Under the pieces are notes generated by a model, which saw nothing but the letters and a program-made list of their open reading frames with translations, had not been told where the DNA came from and ran no database searches. From the NCBI GenBank assembly GCA_011033025.1, contig WFMF01000006.1:1488001-1552000 (forward strand): DNA of 64,000 bases, given 5' to 3'. Positions 10,300 through 20,887 of this stretch are shown here, one piece after another; positions within the stretch are counted from its first letter, which is position 1, and each line of letters begins with the position of its first letter. The position numbers and the translations under genes were made by a program. This stretch comes from Beroe forskalii. Taxonomy: Eukaryota; Ctenophora; Nuda; Beroida; Beroidae.

Positions 10300-11683
10300 C
10301 TGAAATAAGCTTATTATTACAGCTATTATACACTCTCACTATGAGAGATAATATAAAGAATGATTCCATGAAGTAGTAAAACTTTCTTCACATGGGTCAT
10401 ATGCATCATAAAAATATTATTTCTATTACAACACCTGAACAGCTAAAGAAGGGGATCAAAGTATTGCCAGTAATGGTTTAAGAACTTTAAGCTATAATTG
10501 ATTTGTTCAAAACTTCCACTACAATGGGATTCCCCCATTTAACAGTATTCAGCCAATATGTGGATAGGTTTATCCAAATTCAACTTTGACGGCTCATAAC
10601 TCGACTATTATAAGTAACAGTAGCATGGCCTTTTCAGTATCCTCCGTTCTATCTTTCTTGAGTGCGTTGAAACATAAGCTAAAACTCTACCACATATAGT
10701 TAATTAATTACGCCTAATTTAAATTAATTACCCGCAAAAAAGGGCTTAAAACTGAAGGTGGACGTTTTTATCCACCGCCACAAGTCTGATATGTGATATC
10801 CTCTAATTGCGCATTATAATTACCGGCATAAACTTGCGGTATTCAGCAATTATTTCAGCACGTTCCGTAAGATCAAAGAGCGCGAAGCATTGAATCAGTG
10901 ATATAAATAGATTAGCCCTACGGAGTTATGAGCAAATACAAACGCATACACGGAATTGAAAATTACATCGCACACAAGTTTTGTACAATTGAATTTCGTC
11001 ACTTTCACAACTGAAGCCACATGTTGATGACGTTAAACTGCCTTGTATATAATTAGTATCACGAGTGTCTGATCTCCCAAAGGTTTTGGATGTTTAGATA
11101 GGGATAAAGTTGCAACCTGCTTAATTGGAACACCACATTATTGCATATAATACCCATGTACAGTCAACGTCATTGATTTACTGCTTGGATTCACAATGGT
11201 GCCGTCATGCCAACCGCCTATCCTAAGCACCTACGTATAAAGTGTGTTCATCATGTTACACAAGGGAGGAGTTCGAAGATTCTCTAATGCTTTTCAACAG
11301 GAAATTGCTACATTGAGATAAATAAACGCAATTTTTCACACTGTGGGGAGTGAGCTTATAGGTACCTACTGTACCTATATAAGTAGGAAAAAGGATGCCA
11401 ATTGAAAATGGGATAGGTATTATATTTGGGTTAATGCCAATTCAATCATGAGCCAAAAACCAGTTCAAAGACCGAATTATTTGATGATTTTTGTGGAAAT
11501 GAAACATCTGCGCGTCAAATTTATACTTTTATAGAACTATATCTCTATATTACCGTGATCTGGAAAAAGGAAGTACCTGTGTCCTGTACCTACCAACATT
11601 TTCAGCTCGTTGAGCTCTACAAAGCTACAAGATGGGCTAGGTCATTTGCGTGGGAAATGTCCCTGAAAAGTGAAAAATTTTTA

Positions 11684-12427
11684 AAGGAAGTACCTATTAC
11701 TACTAACTGCCATTTTTGAGAATATTTCAGGGATTTCGCGATTTTGTTATCTAATATCTGGAATCTAAGGAAGTATCTTACGTAGGTACCTAGATAATGG
11801 CATAATGCGGCAATGATTTGGTGCAGTTACTTCCTTTTTAGTGCAGTTACTTCCTTTCCTGAACAATGAACATATTACCTACGGCCGGCGCTTATGGATA
11901 AAAAGGAAGAAACTGACAATTTTACAGGCCGTCTGAATTATGATCATTCATCGCTCAGTACCTAGGTACCTATATCATATGAATTTCCTAATGTTTATTC
12001 GAAAATATCCCATCGAAAAATGTGAAACACAAAAGTGCGTTATTTTCAAAATGAATGCTAGATAACGACAGTAGGTTTCAAATTTTTATTTTTTTGATGA
12101 GATAGTTTCGGATATAATTTAGTCATCAGAGCATCCAAGGTAATGGATGAATTGCAATTGATTTGAAAATATTCTCGGCTAAACCTACACTTACTTCTTT
12201 TACAGTAATAATAATAGTATTCTGATAATCTAATCAGTTACTTCCTTTTTATTCGCAACAGCCCACCATAATATTATGTTCAGGAAAGGAAGCAACTGCA
12301 CCAAATCATTGCCGCTTTTTCATGGTTTATCGGGAAAAGGAAGTATCTACGTAAGATACTTCCTTCTTCCAGATAACAAAATCGCATAATGCCTGAAATG
12401 TTCTCACAAATTTGCAGTTACTTCCTT
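11684..12427. repeat. 744-bp foldback with ~150-base inverted arms
   Basis: The left arm (about 11684-11872) and the reverse complement of the right arm (about 12282-12427) share, in order, AAGGAAGTA, AATATTTCAGG-like, CGATTTTGTTATCT, GGAAGTATCTTACGTAG and GCAATGATTTGGTGCAGT. The unit AGTTACTTCC recurs at both arms and inside. It resembles a long-TIR MITE nested in the larger block. Confidence 0.6.
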
Positions 12428-12586
12428 GGGGGGGGGCCAACCCCCCAAAACCCCCCAAAATTAAGCCCCCTATTGGAAATTTGTTATATCCACCAGGGGG
12501 TTAAATTTAACCCCCAAAATTAAACCCCTATCGACAGCAAAATTAAACCCCCAAAATTAAACCCCCTATCGACAGCAGAAATTATT
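12428..12586. repeat. G/C-run boundary repeat, left flank of the KpnI satellite
   Basis: Runs of C with AAAATTAAACCCC units and CCTATTGGAAATTT, TATATCCACCA. The same motifs recur in direct orientation at 13741-13850 on the far side of the satellite, and GGGGGGGGCCAACCCC is mirrored there, so the satellite is framed by copies of one repeat. Confidence 0.6.
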
Positions 12587-13735
12587 CTAGTATGATTCAA
12601 AAAGCACCAAAATGAAGAAACAAAAAGTACCATTTGAAAAAATTGCCAAAAACACGAATAAAAAAGGTACCATTTCGAAAAGGCGCAAAAATCGGACAAA
12701 AATTGGTACCAATTTAGAAGGGTACTTCTGAGAAATCAGAAACGAAAAAGGTACCAATTGAAAATGATGCCAAAAATCAAAAACAAAATTGGTACCATTT
12801 AAAAAGGGGCTGAATACCTGAAACAAAAACGGTACCATTTTGAAAGGATGTTAAAAATCAGAAACAAAATGGTACCATTTGAAAAATATGCTGAAAATCA
12901 GAAACAAAAATGGTACCATTTCATAAAAGTTCCAAAAATTATAAACAAAAATGGTACACAAAACCGGAAACAAAAATGGTACCATTTCTAAAAATCGCCA
13001 AAAATCACCACCAAAAATGGTACCATTTTGAAATGGTGCAAAAAATCAGGAACAAAAATGGTACCATTTTGAAAGGATGTTAAAAATCAGAAACAAAATG
13101 GTACCATTTGAAAAAGATGCTGAAAATCAGAAACAAAAATGGTACCATTTCATAAAAGTTCCAAAAATTATAAACAAAAATGGTACCAAAAACCGGAAAC
13201 AAAAGTGGTACCATTTCTAAAAATCGCCAAAAATCACGAACAAAAATGGTACCATTTTGAAATGGTGCAAAAAATGAGGAACAAAAATGGTACCATTTTG
13301 AAAGGATGTAAAAATTCAGAAACAAAACGGTACCATTTGAAAGAGATGCTGAAAATCAGAAACAAAAATGGTACCATTTCATAAAAGTTCCAAAAATAAT
13401 AAACAAAAATGGTACCAAAAACCGGAAACAAAAATGGTACCATTTATAAAAATCGCCAAAAATCACGACCAAAAATGGTACCATTTTGAAAGGATGTAAA
13501 AAATCAGAAACAAAACGGTACCATTTGAAAGAGATGCTGAAAATCAGAAACAAAAATGGTACCATTCCATAAAAGTTCCAAAAATTATAAACAAAAATGG
13601 TACCAAAAACCGGAAACAAAAATGGTACCATTTATAAAAATCGCCAAAAATCACGACCAAAAATGGTACCATTTTGAAATGGTGCAAAAAAATCAGGAAC
13701 AAAAAAGGTACCATTTGAGAAAAAATGCCCATTTT
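12587..13735. repeat. KpnI satellite array (GGTACC every ~40 bases) with ~229-base higher-order unit
   Basis: About 28 monomers of AAACAAAAATGGTACCATTT type, each with the palindromic core ATGGTACCAT, spaced about 40 bases apart with occasional short monomers (TGGTACCAAAAACCGG). The variant CATAAAAGTTCC recurs near 12918, 13147, 13376 and 13562, giving a higher-order period of about 229 bases and one shorter unit. Open frames on both strands here come from the repeat and are not genes. Confidence 0.9.
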
Positions 13736-13866
13736 GCACTAAGAATTAAGCCCCCAAAAACCCCCTAAAACCCCCAAAACCCCCAAAATTAAACCCCTAT
13801 TGGCGATTTTCTATATCCACCAAAATTGAGGGGTTGGCCCCCCCCTTCCTTATTTCAGATCACGGT
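13736..13866. repeat. Right flank repeat of the KpnI satellite
   Basis: AAGCCCCCAAAAACCCCC runs, then CCCTATTGGCGATTTT, TATATCCACCA, then GGGGTTGGCCCCCCCC. It closes with CCTTCCTTATTTCAGATCACGGT, in two parts here (CCTTCCTTATTTCAG and ATCACGGT), which is the mirror of ACCGTGATCTGGAAAAAGG at about 11550. Confidence 0.6.
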
Positions 13867-13924
13867 TGTAGGACGTAGGTATACTACAAAGGCGTTTTTT
13901 CTTTTTCTCATACTTAGTACTTTC

Positions 13925-14935
13925 TAATGAACGTCATTATGCGACTGTTATAGGCACGAGTGTACAACAGTAATGACAGTGGGTTATGCGACAGTACTGC
14001 AACAATACTACATATTTGCGGCAGTGTCATTATGATTTAAATACAACAGTTCTAATAAATATTATATGACAGACGGAAGAACATCATGCGACAGTGCTAC
14101 GACAATTACATTATTTAAAAAGTGTCATTATGTGACAGTAATATGACATAAACCTACGGTAGAAAATCATGCGAAAGTACAACGACAGTTATATCATAAA
14201 AAGTGTCCATAAATGCGACAGTTATTACAGTACATCATGCGACAGTACTACGACAGTTACATATTTATGAGAATTGAGGCGGTGTCACTATACAACAGTT
14301 ATATGAAAGACGACAGTACCTACATCATTCGGCAGTACTGCAACAGTACTACATATTTGCGAGGTGGTGTCATTATGCAACAGTAATTACAATTTGACAG
14401 ACGGCAGTACATCTTACGAGTCGAGTTCTACGACAGTTCTATTATAGAGAAGTGTCATTATGCGACAGTTATGCGACAGTCATGACAGAAAATCATGCGA
14501 CAGTTATGCGACAGTTACATATTTGCGAAGCTGTGTCATTATAGGTACACTATAAAAGTATAAAGCAGTTATACCTAATAAAAGTATAAAGCAGTTATAC
14601 CTAATAAATGTTATATGACAGACGACAGTACTGAGTACATCATGCGACAGTACTACGACAGTTAAATATGAGACGGTGTCACTATACAATACTACAATAT
14701 AATACAACAGTTATATGACAGATGACAGATAATCATGTGACAGTACTACGACAGTTACATATATTGATATTTATGAAGAGGTGTCATTATTCAGTATACA
14801 TGCGACAGCATACATTATGCGACAGTACTACGACTCTACAACAGTTACACTATAGAGGAGTGTCAATTGTCATTATGCAACAGTACTATGACATCGACAG
14901 TGGTATCAGTAGGTACCTATAACAGAATAAGACAA
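13925..14935. repeat. Degenerate GCGACAGT satellite
   Basis: About 1 kb built from CATCATGCGACAGTACTACG, ACAGTTACATATTTGCGA, GTGTCATTATGCGACAGT and TATATGACAGACGACAGT blocks in a loosely regular order, period about 85-110 bases, well diverged. Direct copies of AAAGTATAAAGCAGTTATAC sit at about 14547 and 14582. No conserved frame. Confidence 0.75.
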
Positions 14936-15463
14936 AGACAGTTTTTTTGTTTTTTCTAATTTTTGAACGTCTATTAGCTTTCTACTCTGCTACAGAGCGT
15001 GGAGATTTTTTCTGCTTGAAACGGAAAATCTTGAATCTCGGTCAACATTGATCATGTTACACTCAAGTGTAGATTCAATTATATCGTAATAAAAGGTGTC
15101 TATCTTTATGATCATATCAACCCGGCAGCAGTGAAATTAGGCCCCGCAAAGAAACATTCCAGGAATTACTATACTTGCCATGTGGCCACAAAATATCTTC
15201 CGCGCAAGCCGTAACTCAATTAGTCCGTTATATAGCCCGTATATAGCGCTCCTGTGTGCAAATATTAATTACCGGCTTAATTAATTGAAATTAAAAGTTA
15301 TTTAAAGTTCGATGACAAAACTTAGCTCAACTAAACCATTGACCAACACTGAAATAGAGGATATTTTTTGTTTACTTCAAAACCACTCAGAAGCCGAGAA
15401 AATGGAGGTGGATAAATCTGTCCACCTTCAGTCGTTTCTTATCCGGGCCAAGGTGGAATACTG
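14936..15463. other. Non-repetitive right part of the TTAA block
   Basis: AT-rich sequence leading into the right terminal stretch; about 15230-15463 is the arm homologous to 10543-10760. No gene seen. Confidence 0.4.
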
Positions 15464-15699
15464 TTAACCCTCATACATAGTTTACAGTCTAGTCTTATAA
15501 TATAGGGGGGGTGCCGCTGTCCCAATTGTCCCTACCTCAAGAAAATACAATCAAATTTGAGACCTGAAGATATCGTAGAACGACGAAATTGATTGTCATT
15601 AAAGAACCACATCGTTTACATTTGTATCTGTACCATTGAGTCAAAAGAGAATTAATAAATTACTCATCAATTGTAATCATGCGACTCTTATTCAATGAC

Positions 15700-15960
15700 C
15701 CGATCCGTGAAATCAAAAAGTGGATTGGGATAGGGACAAATGAGACATTTGGGACAGAGAAAATGGGACAAATGGGACTCAGAAAATGAATTTTGACTGG
15801 GAAAATGGGACAAATGGGCCAGATGAAACAGAAAAATGGACTGGAAAAGTGAATTGGGATAGGGACATTACGAATAAATGTGACATTTGGGACAAATGTG
15901 ACATTTGAGACAAACGTGACATTTGGTACAAATAAATGAGACTCAAATGGTTGTGTTTGT
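15700..15960. repeat. GGGACAAATG low-complexity repeat
   Basis: Irregular copies of GGGACAAATG, GACATTTGGGACA and AAAATGGGAC, including a duplicated TTGGGATAGGGACA. The long minus-strand frame across it (NVTFVPNVTF type) is produced by the repeat. Confidence 0.75.
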
Positions 15961-15967
15961 GAGCAGC

Positions 15968-16720
15968 ATTTTTGCATTATTTTCCTGACAACATATGATA
16001 TGAGAAAGAACATGGCAGTTCCAATGCAACACCAGCTGCTTCAATGTTAACATATAAGTTAAACATGCTAATAAGATATGATACACAGTTACAACTCATG
16101 GGAATGAATAAAAACAATGACTTACCGAGCATTTCCAAGAAATTTCGAAACTGCATGATATAATGAGGTTTGTCTGATGTGCACTGAGCTTGCAAGGGTA
16201 TTTGTCCTGGTAAGCATATCCATTTCTGATGTCACTTTTAGCTGAGTCCACCTCAAATCTGATATTGACTTAGTTATCTGTATTTTTGCTTCAGAAGCTC
16301 ATGATGAGTCATTCTCATTTTAATTCCAGGTGCATTTTTCCTCCATTCATATCCTAACAAAAATAACATACATGTTTGATTGTTTGAAGTGATTGATCAT
16401 TTCAGTGAAACATATAAAGTACATACAGTTACTTTTTTGGGGGATTAGTTAGGGATTGGTTATGATAAAGGTTAGGGTTAAGCTTCAAAAAAATAAAAAA
16501 ATTTGATGAACATCAACAAATGCCACACAACTGTTTTGATGAATTGATGATTCACTGGATCTTCCAGGCCACATTAATAATAATAATTTAAACTTTTATA
16601 TTATAGTGGCACATCAACTTAAATAATTGCACAGCTGTGCCACGAAAACAACATATTCAAAATTACGATGACAGTGCACTAAAGTGGAAATTAAATAGCA
16701 TTAAGTATAGAAAATCAACA
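15968..16720. other. Intergenic AT-rich sequence
   Basis: No conserved coding signal. A short ATG-to-GTAAGT frame on the minus strand at 16126-16156 was examined as a possible first EXOC1 exon and rejected on phase. Confidence 0.4.
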
Positions 16721-16765
16721 TTAGGGATCGTTCACACATTATGTAATCAATTTTTGCCCCAATTT
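16721..16765. mobile_element. Isolated end of the GGGATCGTTCACA MITE family
   Basis: TTA followed by GGGATCGTTCACACATTA and TGTAATC, the same end as the complete copy at 40750-40905. No matching right end was found nearby, so this is a partial copy. Confidence 0.5.
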
Positions 16766-16879
16766 TTGCCCCATTTCATCCGCCCGCCGCCGACGGCCGA
16801 CGCGAACAAACGACTTTTTTGACCAGCTGGACAAGCGATTTTTAAGCTGGTCAGCTATATTAGCTATAACTCATTAACT

Positions 16880-17240
16880 CAATAACTGAGCTACGAAACG
16901 GGCCGAGGGCGCAGAGATGACGTCCATTGCCAGGCGTTGCCTGGCCCCCTCGCGCGCGCGAAGCGCGCGCGCCCCGACTCGCAGAGGCAACGTCTGGCAA
17001 GACGTCCAAACGCGGGACGTTTCTGAAACGTTTATTTTCGGTTCTGTGGAAACGTTTCGAAAAAGTTTATTTTTGGTTGGAAAAAAGTTTACTGCAAGTG
17101 CAAATTAATATGCAATCGACGGGCGATGTCCGTCCCTTTCTTCTGAAGGCGCAAAGTGACGTCCAAATGTGGAACGTTGCGCCGCGCGCGCGAGGGTAGG
17201 GTAACATCCTATTCCTACGAATATGCAATGTTTATTTGAG
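16880..17240. repeat. CpG-rich palindromic repeat patch
   Basis: GC content and CpG density jump here. It contains the palindromes CAGGCGTTGCCTG and GCGCGCGCGAAGCGCGCGCG, and later GCGCCGCGCGCGCG. AAACGTTT-type words recur down to about 17540. Related GTCAGGC(A/G)TTGCC palindromes occur near 45084 and 51152. Confidence 0.6.
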
Positions 17241-18302
17241 GTTTCTTTGTAGACGTAATTCCAATTTAAAAAAAGAGTTCCCTGTAAATCATAGATAAAC
17301 GTTTTTAAAGCGTTTTTATTGGTCTCATATGAAAGTTGTCAGACGTTGTCTGACCCCTTCGCCTTCGGCGCGTCCGCCGTATCAGAAGCGTTTATTTTTG
17401 GGAATTCAATAAACTTAAACGTTTGCACAGAAATGTTTATAATTATTAAACGTATCAAAAACGATTATCCATAACGTTTGAGTTTGGCGGAAACCAAATT
17501 TAATCCAAATAATAATTAAACGTTTATTATCGGTTTATTTTTGGTGTGGTTTGGATGTGCATTGTGCCGGCTGGGAAGTGCAGCAAAATACACCTCACCT
17601 CAAAAAGTGGAATTAATTAATTAATTGATTTAGAATTAATTGATTGAAACTAAACAGAAACAACTTTTTATTATTGAAATCTGTCATTGAACTTTAAAGA
17701 ATTAACAAAATTTATTATAATATCTAACTGTATGTAGAGCAGGCAATAGGGACAAAGTTAACAGGTGAGGAGCATTAAATACACAAGGCTATTCCAAGAC
17801 CTGCTGCAATTCTGTATAATTATACCTTGCTCACAAAAAGTCGGTTCACAGCGACCCTCTTGCTATGACTTCTGCAGAGAAACAGGGCTCTTAGGACACT
17901 GCTCACCAGCTTTTTGTTGGCGAGGCGTGGGATCACGACGCCTCGGACACACATTCGTACAGAACACTAAACACAAAATTTGCTCATACAAAATGTTTTA
18001 AATTTTCCTAATCAGGTGAGGGATGTCACTTGTCAAATTGTATAATTAAATAGTCTACATAAAATCTTTAAACTAAAAATAAAGCTTAAAAACGGTTAGC
18101 AGGCTCCCAAAAAAACAAGGGATAGTTATAATGGCCTATGAACATGGTTGTTCTGAATATCTGTCGACGCCGTGAACTAGTGCCAGTGACCAGATCACAG
18201 CACTAACATCATCTGAGACAACACGAAATGACAGATATTGCAGATCCAGCCAGTATCTGAACATGGGTCACTTTCCTGATGTTATTTAATTTTGCTGATC
18301 AA
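17241..18302. other. Intergenic, unassigned
   Basis: Contains the imperfect palindrome GTCAGACGTTGTCTGACC at about 17338, probably the tail of the CpG-rich repeat family. Otherwise nothing recognised. Confidence 0.4.
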
Positions 18303-18549
18303 AGAGACCGCTTACATATTACGTAATCGATCATTGACCCCCTCTCGAAATTTTTTCAATTACAGCAGTAAGAAAATATTTGAAAATGCAGGTCGCCAAA
18401 TACTTCGTCATCACAGTCGAAGAACCTTAATAATTGATCTACCAAATGATTTTTACAATTACAGTAGCCGTATCTGTTAAAATAACGTAAATCGTATTGA
18501 TTTGAAAACCCCTCCCCCCTCGATGATTACGCAATACATGAGCCATCAC
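18303..18549. mobile_element. MITE, diverged GGGATCGTTCACA family
   Basis: The left end GACCGCTTACATATTACGTA is mirrored by TACGCAATACATGAGCC near 18528. Just inside lie GACCCCCTC on one side and CCCCTCCCCCCT on the other, as in the 40750 copy. About 245 bp, no coding capacity. Confidence 0.6.
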
Positions 18550-19885
18550 TAATTGACCAGGATGGGGTACAGCAAATAGTTAGAATTCAACGAAAACATC
18601 GTCAACGAGAAAAAACTGTGTTCCTCAAGATCATGACTTAATTTCAGATACAATTGCACTCCATAATAATTCAACATTAAACCTAACAGCATTTAATTCT
18701 CTGCGTCAGTGACAATAACTTAACATACAATGCATTCTGTGATCTGATATCACTGCTGAACAAATCTCACAGAATCGCCATCATTTGACAAGAATCGCCA
18801 TCTGTAAAAAGAGTAACTGAATAAGGACCTGGTGTCTTGATCTTTTCATGCGCGGCTCATTAAACGACGCGTGATGGCACTTTCTGCGGCGCTGAAAAAA
18901 GTACCATTGCGCGTCGAAATACGCCGGGCAGAAAAAGTACAGACACCACAAGAATATCGCCCAAATAGCATTATATAAATTGGGTTCGTAAATTAACTTG
19001 TGTTTCGAAATTTTAAGGGACGACAAATATAGATCTAGATTGGACAGCATCAGCCATTTAATTTTAAACATATTTAGTACTTTAAGTTTTAACATTCTTG
19101 CACAAACGAAATTGAAATCCAATATGTTACGTTTTTATTTAAGCCGGCAGTAAAAATCATCTGCAAAAATTGATTGAAACTAACTCTACACATTTTAGAA
19201 AATTCCACAATCATATGATAAATAATATATTCCATTCCCTACGCCGCACGGGACAAAAAACCAATTGCTGCGCCGCACACATTAATATGAACGTTAGCAC
19301 GAATTATTTGGAAGATTGTCCCGTTCACATCCCTAACATGTAATATTCCTCCATGTTATACGGCGTAAACAATACCACAGCTTAATAACACGGGGATATA
19401 CATACATTCTGATAATATTTTGATAATTATATCATGTTATTGCAAAAACACAACTTTAAGCGACCTTCACACATACGATATATGCCAAAACAGGAAATCC
19501 AGGCTCAAGCTCTCAAGCATAGCGGTAATCAGCAATTTGCGATCACGAGAGGATTTGCCCCGAAAGCCTCTCACTGACACCAGTGCAAATGACAGTTTCG
19601 GTCACATCGCGGTATTCCTTATTCGTTTTCTCTGCTACAAGTTCTGTAACCCTCCTATGGAAGGCGTGTGCCTGAGGAGCCATGCCTCCTGAAGTTCTGT
19701 ACACGAGGTCCTAACATCGCAGGTCGTCTTATGAAAAGGTCCCCATAACCCTCGATCAGAAATGTCGAGACGGGCATGTTATTATATTATATCTAATTAA
19801 TCATTTAAGAAAACAAATTAAGAAAGATGTTAATAGTAAACATTAAATTGCGTATTAGCAGGCTATCATTGCGTAGTATTATTAC
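18550..19885. other. Intergenic, unassigned
   Basis: AT-rich with scattered CGCC/GCGC words around 18850-18930 and 19240-19290. No coding region or complete element identified. Confidence 0.4.
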
Positions 19886-19889
19886 TGGT

Positions 19890-20125
19890 ATGTGTGTTCA
19901 TAGTTCGAAAGCAACAGGTCGAAAAGTAGGTCGAAAGGGTGGGTCAAGTGGGATCAACAAAGACCCTTCATGGCTTAGCAATTTCATATCATGATTTCCA
20001 TCTTCAAGAGGGAAAACCGCCCAAACTGGGGCTACGGGAAAATGGCCGGTTCTAATTCTTTCTTCCCGTCCTTTTGAACTCCTTTTTACCTGTTGCTCTC
20101 GACCTATGAAGACACATACACATAA
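19890..20125. mobile_element. MITE with ~40-base inverted ends
   Basis: The left arm TTCATAGTTCGAAAGCAACA with GGTCGAAAAG is mirrored by the right arm CCTGTTGCTCTCGACCTATG. TATGTGTGT-type sequence flanks both ends. No coding capacity and no clear target duplication. Confidence 0.6.
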
Positions 20126-20534
20126 TATTCATTAATGAACTGGTAACACAGGAATATTATATATTGTAATATACATACTAAGAAACACATGTAACAGAGT
20201 ACACTACATGATCAATTAACCATAAATTAACCACATGAAATGATCTCCGCTGGAACGGAGCCTGTCTGACAAGTTTTCAGCTTACAAAAGTTCTCACGTG
20301 AGGCTTCCCACCACAGAAAGACAAGTTAGAATGAGACGTGTGTTAACACAGGATTGGTAAAGGTGAAGTGCTTTTCAGGACCGTTAATAGTTAAGCCTCC
20401 TTTGTGGGAAAGCGTTCACCAATTTGCATGAAATAAAGAAAAGTGCAACCGTATAGTTGGAAGGCACTATATAGCATGATTTATGACAAAGCTATCCCAA
20501 CGGGGAAGGTTGAGTTGGTTGATGGCGTGATTTG

Positions 20535-20640
20535 GTACTATGAATAACGGGGAGTGGCGTGATGGGGTAGGGTGCAGTGAGGACGGTGGCGTGATGGGGT
20601 GCAGTGAGGACGATGGCGTGCGGTGGCGTGTCTTTGTGTC
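20535..20640. repeat. Short GC-rich tandem repeat, GATGGGGTGCAGTGAGGACG
   Basis: Three to four copies of a unit around GATGGGGTGCAGTGAGGAC plus GTGGCGT, about 100 bases downstream of the Galpha-s stop codon, so possibly in the 3' untranslated region. Confidence 0.65.
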
Positions 20641-20740
20641 TGAGATCTTCACGTCTGTCAACTATAGTCCCACCCATGAATTGAGGACTAGGGAACTTTA
20701 TACACTATTATACAAGGGGCCGCGAGGAACCCGCGCCCGC

Positions 20741-20887
20741 TCACAGCAGCTCGTACTGGCGGAGGTGGATCCGCTGGATAATGTCCCTGCAGTCCGCGAA
20801 CACGCGCTCGATGTTCTTCGTGTCGACGGCGGTGGTGAAGTGCGGGTAGCAGTAGTGTCGCCCGTCACCCGACGCGGTGCTGATGTG
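20741..20887 (-). CDS. GNAS: Galpha-s exon 12, TCAT box and C-terminal tail
   Basis: Forty-eight codons plus [26 protein letters not shown], then [17 protein letters not shown], nearly identical to human. The final helix contacts the receptor. Local GC content is much higher than the surrounding introns. Confidence 0.98.
   Translation of the reverse strand, partial: HISTASGDGRHYCYPHFTTAVDTKNIERVFADCRDIIQRIHLRQYELL

Larger units (their letters stand above)
10539..15467. mobile_element. TTAA-bounded composite repeat block, candidate large DNA element
   Basis: TTAACAGTATTC (10539-10550) is mirrored by GAATACTGTTAA (15456-15467). Inside each end a degenerate homologous stretch of about 200 bases follows, with GTGGAYAGRTTTATCC, CGGCTY and AATTAATTANGCC in the same order. 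A further CTGAAGGTGGAC...TTTATCCACC palindrome lies at about 10752 on the left. TTAA duplication is the mark of piggyBac and Kolobok transposons. No transposase was found; the interior holds two satellite arrays and nested inverted repeats. It could instead be two separate MITEs of one family that happen to bracket the satellites. Confidence 0.42.

Noticed and set aside
12587-13768. Several 60-90-codon frames (MVPFLF, KWYHFC type) on both strands
   Set aside because: Translations of the KpnI satellite monomer, not proteins.
15660-16013. Minus-strand frame with NVTFVPNVTF repeats
   Set aside because: Produced by GGGACAAATG low-complexity sequence; the rest has no family resemblance.
16126-16156. 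MQFRNFLEMLG followed by GTAAGT, tested as the missing EXOC1 first exon
   Set aside because: It ends in the wrong phase for the 10220-10299 exon and does not resemble the EXOC1 N-terminus.
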